Source of the DNA: Gammaproteobacteria bacterium
Lineage (GTDB): Bacteria; Pseudomonadota; Gammaproteobacteria; Pseudomonadales; JAUIET01
Direction: 5' to 3'
NCBI GenBank assembly: GCA_030429735.1
Contig: JAUIET010000019.1
Coordinates: forward strand, 1 to 35,118
DNA length: 35,118 bases
How positions within the stretch are numbered: position 1 is the stretch's first letter; each line of letters starts with the position of its first letter. Both the position numbers and the translations under genes were made by a program. The notes under the pieces are model-generated. The model ran no database searches. It saw nothing but the letters and a program-made list of their open reading frames with translations, and had not been told where the DNA came from. Shown here piece after piece: positions 30,956 through 35,118 of this stretch.

Positions 30956-32686
30956 CTAATGATCCTGCGTGGCAATCGCACCAGACGGAACGCGAATATT
31001 CTCTACCATGCGTCGAATGTCTTCCGGTGGTTCTGCGGTGACCTTGGAAACGCCTGCAGCAACTGCGAAATTAATGATCGCACCAACGGCACCGAAGGCG
31101 TTTGGTTCAATACCGAGAAACCAGTTTGGCGCCATATCGCCAAGGAAGGAGGTATCGGCTATAAACATGATGCCCTTATGCTGGAATACATACAGTAGAG
31201 TGACGCATAATCCAGCGATCATGCCTGCAATGGCGCCTTCTTTGGTGACACGATGAGAGAATATACCCATCATTAGAGCGGGAAATATCGATGAGGCGGC
31301 GAGGCCGAACGCGAGAGCCACGGTGCCGGCGGCGAAGTCAGGAGGATTGAAGCCCAAATAACCGGCCATCGCGATAGCCGCTGCCATGGCGATTCGGCTT
31401 GCCATCAGTTCCTGTTTCTCCGTGATGCCTGGCATGAATACTCCCTTCAGCAAATCGTGCGAGATAGCAGAAGAGATCGCCAGCAGTAATCCTGCAGCTG
31501 TTGACAAGGCAGCAGCCAGGCCGCCGGCAGCCACCAGAGCAATCACCCAGTTTGGCAGCTTGGCAATCTCTGGATTAGCAAGCACCATGATATCGTTGTC
31601 GACTTTAACCATTTCATTGGTGGTCAGGTCTGCAGTGTACTGAATCAGGCCGTCACCATTCTTGTCTTCGAACTGTAAAAGGCCGGTTTTTTCCCAATTC
31701 TTGAACCAGGCAGGGCGATCATCGTAGGCAAGGTGCTGGCCTGGACTGGGCTCAATCGTCGACATCAGGTTTAAGCGGGCCATACCAGCAACAGCCGGCG
31801 CTGTGGTGTACAAAATGGCGATAAATACCAGAGCCCAGCCAGCAGATGTGCGAGCGTCAGCTACTTTTGGCACTGTAAAGAAACGAATAATTACGTGTGG
31901 TAGACCAGCCGTCCCAATCATCAGTGACAGTGTATAGGCAAACATATTGGTCATATTAAGTCGAGCACTTGTGGTGTACTCAGCCCACCCAAGCTCCATC
32001 ACAACCTGGTCAAGCCGGTCTAGCAAAAATGTATCAGTTCCCACCAGCGTGCTGCCCAGGCCAAGTTGTGGGAACGGATTGCCAGTCAGGTTTAGTGATA
32101 TAAAAATGGCAGGTATTGTGTACGCAAGGATCAGCACGCAATACTGCGCGATCTGGGTGTAAGTAATTCCTTTCATGCCACCGAGCACGGCATAGAAAAA
32201 TACGATCGCCATACCGATAAACAATCCGGCGTCGTATGACACTTCCAGGAACCGTGAGAAAGCCACGCCAATGCCTTTCATCTGACCAATAACATAGGTC
32301 ACTGACGCCACGATTAAACAGATTACGGCAACAATGCGTGCGGTTCGTGAGTAAAAGCGATCACCGATAAATTCCGGCACGGTAAACTTGCCAAACTTAC
32401 GCAAATAAGGCGCTAACAACAATGCAAGCAGTACAAAGCCACCGGTCCAACCCATCAGAAAAACCGAGCCACCGTAGCCCATAAAGGCAATCATGCCGGC
32501 CATGCTGATAAACGATGCCGCAGACATCCAGTCAGCGGCGGTGGCCATGCCATTGGCGACCGGATGAATGCCACCACCTGCGACATAAAACTCCTTTGTA
32601 CTGCCTGCACGAGCCCATATTGCGATGCCTATGTAAAGGCCGAAGGTGGCACCAACCACCAGGTAGGTTAACGTTTGTAGCTCCAT
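30956..32686 (-). CDS. Sodium:solute symporter, VC_2705-type (ActP-like)
   Basis: The 576-aa product is a many-helix SSS-family transporter. The start (Y-L-V-V-G-A-T-F-G-L-Y-I-G-I-A-I-W-A-R-A-G-S-T-K-E-F-Y-V-A-G-G-G-I-H-P-V-A-N-G-M-A-T-A-A-D-W-M-S-A-A-S-F with the SSS signature) and a polar insert at about 325-375 are those of the VC_2705 subfamily. A DUF4212 protein, its small partner, is encoded just upstream. Acetate or propionate uptake with sodium is likely given the divergent synthetase gene. AAGGAG lies 8 nt before ATG 32686. Confidence 0.93.
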   Translation of the reverse strand: MELQTLTYLVVGATFGLYIGIAIWARAGSTKEFYVAGGGIHPVANGMATAADWMSAASFISMAGMIAFMGYGGSVFLMGWTGGFVLLALLLAPYLRKFGKFTVPEFIGDRFYSRTARIVAVICLIVASVTYVIGQMKGIGVAFSRFLEVSYDAGLFIGMAIVFFYAVLGGMKGITYTQIAQYCVLILAYTIPAIFISLNLTGNPFPQLGLGSTLVGTDTFLLDRLDQVVMELGWAEYTTSARLNMTNMFAYTLSLMIGTAGLPHVIIRFFTVPKVADARTSAGWALVFIAILYTTAPAVAGMARLNLMSTIEPSPGQHLAYDDRPAWFKNWEKTGLLQFEDKNGDGLIQYTADLTTNEMVKVDNDIMVLANPEIAKLPNWVIALVAAGGLAAALSTAAGLLLAISSAISHDLLKGVFMPGITEKQELMASRIAMAAAIAMAGYLGFNPPDFAAGTVALAFGLAASSIFPALMMGIFSHRVTKEGAIAGMIAGLCVTLLYVFQHKGIMFIADTSFLGDMAPNWFLGIEPNAFGAVGAIINFAVAAGVSKVTAEPPEDIRRMVENIRVPSGAIATQDH

Positions 32687-32698
32687 CCAGACAGCTCC

Positions 32699-32950
32699 TT
32701 ATTCTTCCACACCGAATTGCCGATCGAGTTTTGCCATCTTTCTTGAATAGATAAAAATTAGTGCAACAAAGACGTAAATAGATCCTTGTTGTGCAAACCA
32801 GAATCCGAGCTTGTAACCGCCAATCTGGATAGTATTTAAAAGGTCAAACAGTAGAATTCCAAAACCAAATGAAACGACAAACCAGACAAGCAACAGCTTG
32901 AACATGAGTCTAAGATTGGCTTTCCAGTACGCATTATTGCTAGTGCTCAT
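32699..32950 (-). CDS. DUF4212 symporter small subunit
   Basis: The 83-aa product has two membrane helices (about 13-35 and 47-65), with Y-W-K-A-N-L-R-L-M-F-K-L-L-L-V-W-F-V-V-S-F-G-F-G-I-L at the start and G-F-W-F-A-Q-Q-G-S-I-Y-V-F-V-A-L-I-F-I-Y in the second helix. This is the DUF4212 signature, found next to VC_2705-type symporters. AAGGA lies 7 nt before ATG 32950. First gene of the leftward operon symporter, small membrane protein, DUF294, exonuclease. Confidence 0.93.
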   Translation of the reverse strand: MSTSNNAYWKANLRLMFKLLLVWFVVSFGFGILLFDLLNTIQIGGYKLGFWFAQQGSIYVFVALIFIYSRKMAKLDRQFGVEE

Positions 32951-32995
32951 TTATTTTCCTTCTGTCTTCTGATGTAGCATCACCTGCAATAGGAT

Positions 32996-33009
32996 CACCT
33001 TTCTAGGTG
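32996..33009. promoter_or_regulatory. Dyad between symporter operon and prpE
   Basis: CACCT-ttct-AGGTG is a short inverted repeat in the 165-bp divergent gap. It is a candidate operator for both units. No sigma54-type element was found in this gap, in contrast to the stress blocks. Confidence 0.35.
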
Positions 33010-33115
33010 GTAATTGCCACAGAATTTTACTGGATAATCTGCACATAAAATGTTGAGTATGCCTTTGGCAAAGACTTTAGGTACACTCAAGGCGCATGGC
33101 ATATAGAGAACAGTG

Positions 33116-34993
33116 ATGACTTACAACAGCGAGTACAAGGCGTCGATCCAAACCCCGGAACAGTTCTGGATCGGTAAAGCCGAACAGCTGGACTGGTATC
33201 AGGCGCCACACACCGTTCTCTCGGATGCACCACCCGGCCAGCAGTCATGGTTTCCCGATGGCCAGATGAACACCTGCCATATGGCCGTTGATTTGCACGT
33301 GCAGCAGGGGCGCGGCGAGCAAGCTGCAATTGTTTACGATTCACCGGTAACAGATACACGGGCAACTTATAGCTACGCGCAATTGCAAGACACAGTGAGT
33401 AAAACGGCTGGAATGCTGGCTGAACTGGGCGTGCGCAAAGGTGATCGTGTGGTTATCTACATGCCGATGATTCCCGAGGCCGTGTTTGCGATGTTGGCAT
33501 GCGCGCGGCTTGGCGCAGTGCATTCGGTGGTGTTTGGCGGCTTCGCCCCGCGAGAACTGGCCATACGTATTGATGATGCAAAACCAACCCTGGTGCTGTC
33601 CGCCTCGTGCGGTATAGAAGGGTCCAGAATAATCGAGTACAAGCCTTTGCTGGACGCTGCTTTGCAGCTGGCCGAACACCAGCCCACGGCGGTGCTTATT
33701 CAGCAGAGACCACAAGCCGTAGCTGAATTACAAGCGGGTAGAGACCTGGATTGGCAGCGTCAATTGGCCAATGCCGTACCAGCTGATTGTGTGCCGGTGA
33801 TGGGTGTCGACCCGCTGTATATTCTATACACCTCGGGCACCACCGGAAAACCAAAAGGGGTTGTGCGGGAAAACGGAGGCCATGCAGTTGCGCTGCACTA
33901 CAGTATGAAAGCCATCTATGACATGGACGCTGGCGATGTATTTTGGGCGGCGTCCGATGTGGGCTGGGTTGTTGGACATTCTTACATCGTCTATGCGCCA
34001 TTGCTTCGAGGCTGTACCAGCGTGATGTATGAGGGCAAACCAGTAGGCACGCCTGACGCAGGCGCGTTCTGGCGGGTGATCTCAGACTACAACGTAAAAG
34101 CGTTGTTCAGTGCACCCACCGCATTCCGGGCCATTAAAAAGGAAGACCCTGACGGCGCCCTGGTGCGACGCTACGATCTGAGCTGCTTAAAGCGTGTTTT
34201 TTCCGCGGGCGAACGGCTTGATCCGCCAACCTACGATTGGTTAAACGAGGTTGTCGGCCGGCCTGTTATCGATCACTGGTGGCAAACAGAAACTGGCTGG
34301 GCAATAGCGGCTAATATGACGGGAATAGAGTCCATGCCTTGTAAAGCGGGTTCATCGACAGTACCTACGCCGGGCTACCAGGTTGAAATTCTCGACGATG
34401 CGGGCGAACCGGTTGCGACTGGCACTCAAGGCAATATCGCCATCAGGTTGCCCTTGCCGCCATCCTGCCTGAATACATTATGGAATGATGAGCAGCGCTT
34501 CATCGATGCCTACCTGAGTACCTTCGATGGGTACTACACCAGCGGTGATGGGGGCTATTTTGATGACGACGGCTACTTATACGTTATGGGGCGGTTGGAC
34601 GATGTAATCAATGTAGCGGGGCACAGACTATCCACAGGCGAAATTGAAGAAGTACTTGGCACCCACGAAGCCGTGGCTGAAGCCGCGGTTGTTGCAAAAG
34701 AAGACGCGCTAAAAGGTCATATTCCAACCGGGTTTGTTGTGCTGAAGTCGGGTGTCACTATTGATGAGGCCAAATTACAGAGCGAGTTGGTGGCATTGGT
34801 GCGTAGCCAGATAGGCGCGATAGCCTGCTTTAAAGAGGCGCATATATGCGAACGTCTACCCAAAACCAGGTCAGGAAAAACGCTGCGCAAAACCATACGC
34901 CAGATCGTTAACGGGCAGGCTTATGCAATACCATCAACGATTGATGACCCCGACAGTTTAGCCGAGCTTGAGCAATTGCTGGCGCGGAATTAA
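33116..34993 (+). CDS. prpE: Propionyl-CoA synthetase-type acyl-CoA synthetase
   Basis: ATG 33116 is used; a GTG codon directly precedes it, and GAGA is the only weak Shine-Dalgarno. The 625-aa product is of the acetyl/propionyl-CoA synthetase family: P-loop Y-T-S-G-T-T-G-K-P-K-G-V-V-R-E-N-G-G-H, adenylate site Y-T-S-G-D-G-G-Y, and the catalytic, acetylation-prone Lys in P-K-T-R-S-G-K near the C-terminus. The V-V-R-x-N-G-G-H and H-W-W-Q-T-E-T-G-W segments favour PrpE over Acs. It activates propionate to propionyl-CoA with ATP. No methylcitrate-cycle genes are in the window. Acetate or 3-carbon relatives as substrates cannot be excluded. Confidence 0.92.
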   Translation: MTYNSEYKASIQTPEQFWIGKAEQLDWYQAPHTVLSDAPPGQQSWFPDGQMNTCHMAVDLHVQQGRGEQAAIVYDSPVTDTRATYSYAQLQDTVSKTAGMLAELGVRKGDRVVIYMPMIPEAVFAMLACARLGAVHSVVFGGFAPRELAIRIDDAKPTLVLSASCGIEGSRIIEYKPLLDAALQLAEHQPTAVLIQQRPQAVAELQAGRDLDWQRQLANAVPADCVPVMGVDPLYILYTSGTTGKPKGVVRENGGHAVALHYSMKAIYDMDAGDVFWAASDVGWVVGHSYIVYAPLLRGCTSVMYEGKPVGTPDAGAFWRVISDYNVKALFSAPTAFRAIKKEDPDGALVRRYDLSCLKRVFSAGERLDPPTYDWLNEVVGRPVIDHWWQTETGWAIAANMTGIESMPCKAGSSTVPTPGYQVEILDDAGEPVATGTQGNIAIRLPLPPSCLNTLWNDEQRFIDAYLSTFDGYYTSGDGGYFDDDGYLYVMGRLDDVINVAGHRLSTGEIEEVLGTHEAVAEAAVVAKEDALKGHIPTGFVVLKSGVTIDEAKLQSELVALVRSQIGAIACFKEAHICERLPKTRSGKTLRKTIRQIVNGQAYAIPSTIDDPDSLAELEQLLARN

Positions 34994-35000
34994 ACCGTGA

Positions 35001-35118
35001 AACTAGTGTCCTGTCCCGGAAATAACTTTCTCAATTCGCGGGTGTTTTTCGTCCCTGGCTTTGTTGGTCGTCCTTGTGTAGAGCCCGCTACACGGCGTCC
35101 TCCCGCCGCGCCAGAAAC
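35001..35118. repeat. Repeat-like, hairpin-rich sequence at the right edge
   Basis: Just after prpE the sequence AGTGTCCTGTCCCGGAAATA begins a GC-rich, non-coding stretch with a hairpin GTGTAG-N6-CTACAC (35076-35093). The style is that of a dispersed repeat or a transposon end. The other end would be outside the window, so this is only a suspicion. Confidence 0.35.

Overview
The window reads as a chromosomal segment of a marine-type gammaproteobacterium. This is inferred from gene content, not from a marker gene: a class D-like proteobacterial sortase, an Fe-type SodB, the yqjD/yqjE pair, an entericidin, and a DUF4212/VC_2705-type symporter beside a PrpE-like acyl-CoA synthetase. No rRNA, tRNA or CRISPR array was seen. 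The left end (1-125) looks like the end of an IS21-type element that cuts a creA gene after about 42 codons. The right end (after 35001) holds another repeat-like, hairpin-rich sequence.

Region 1 (485-10474) is an envelope and osmotic-stress block. It holds a tiny PLDc_N membrane protein, a surface protein with a sortase-type tail, a PerM-type exporter, an AsmA-like protein, two MscS channels, a lipid kinase, an operon of three lipoproteins plus DUF4112 (DUF4398, OmpA, acidic repeat lipoprotein), a YihY protein, and small hydrophilic or membrane proteins. Region 2 (10516-20937) starts with a 59-aa metallothionein and continues with a signalling block: two paralogous Crp/Fnr regulators, a 1625-aa CheB-CheR-PAS-LOV-PAS-histidine kinase-REC-REC protein, a degenerate kinase-like protein, a sigma54 response regulator and a receiver-less sigma54 activator. 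Region 3 (21152-27863) is a second stress block: sodB-entericidin-yqjD-yqjE-yqjK-like, sortase-mgtC, a metallophosphoesterase, a PRC-barrel protein, a small basic protein and a hemerythrin-like protein. Region 4 (27928-34993) is a metabolic cluster: DEDDh exonuclease, CBS/DUF294 nucleotidyltransferase, small membrane protein, Na+/solute symporter, its DUF4212 small subunit, and divergent prpE.

The main result is a probable local sigma54 regulon. Sequences of the form TGG(C/T)A-N-(T/C)TGC(A/T), with exact -24/-12 spacing, lie in the correct orientation upstream of the metallothionein, crp1, sodB operon, sortase-mgtC, PRC-barrel, hemerythrin-like, DUF4398/OmpA and surface-protein genes, with weaker ones before three others. 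Four non-coding sites matching TGTARCRWYTACR (W = A/T, last R = A/G) lie about 40-130 bp upstream of six of these promoters, two of them in divergent promoter pairs, as expected for an enhancer-binding protein. Two sigma54 activators sit in the middle of the window. I infer that the signalling block, possibly with blue light as one input through the LOV domain, drives an envelope, metal and redox stress response. Several member genes are too short to show up in a 60-aa ORF scan (PLDc_N, metallothionein, 25-aa peptide, entericidin, truncated creA). All motif work was by eye; no search was run.
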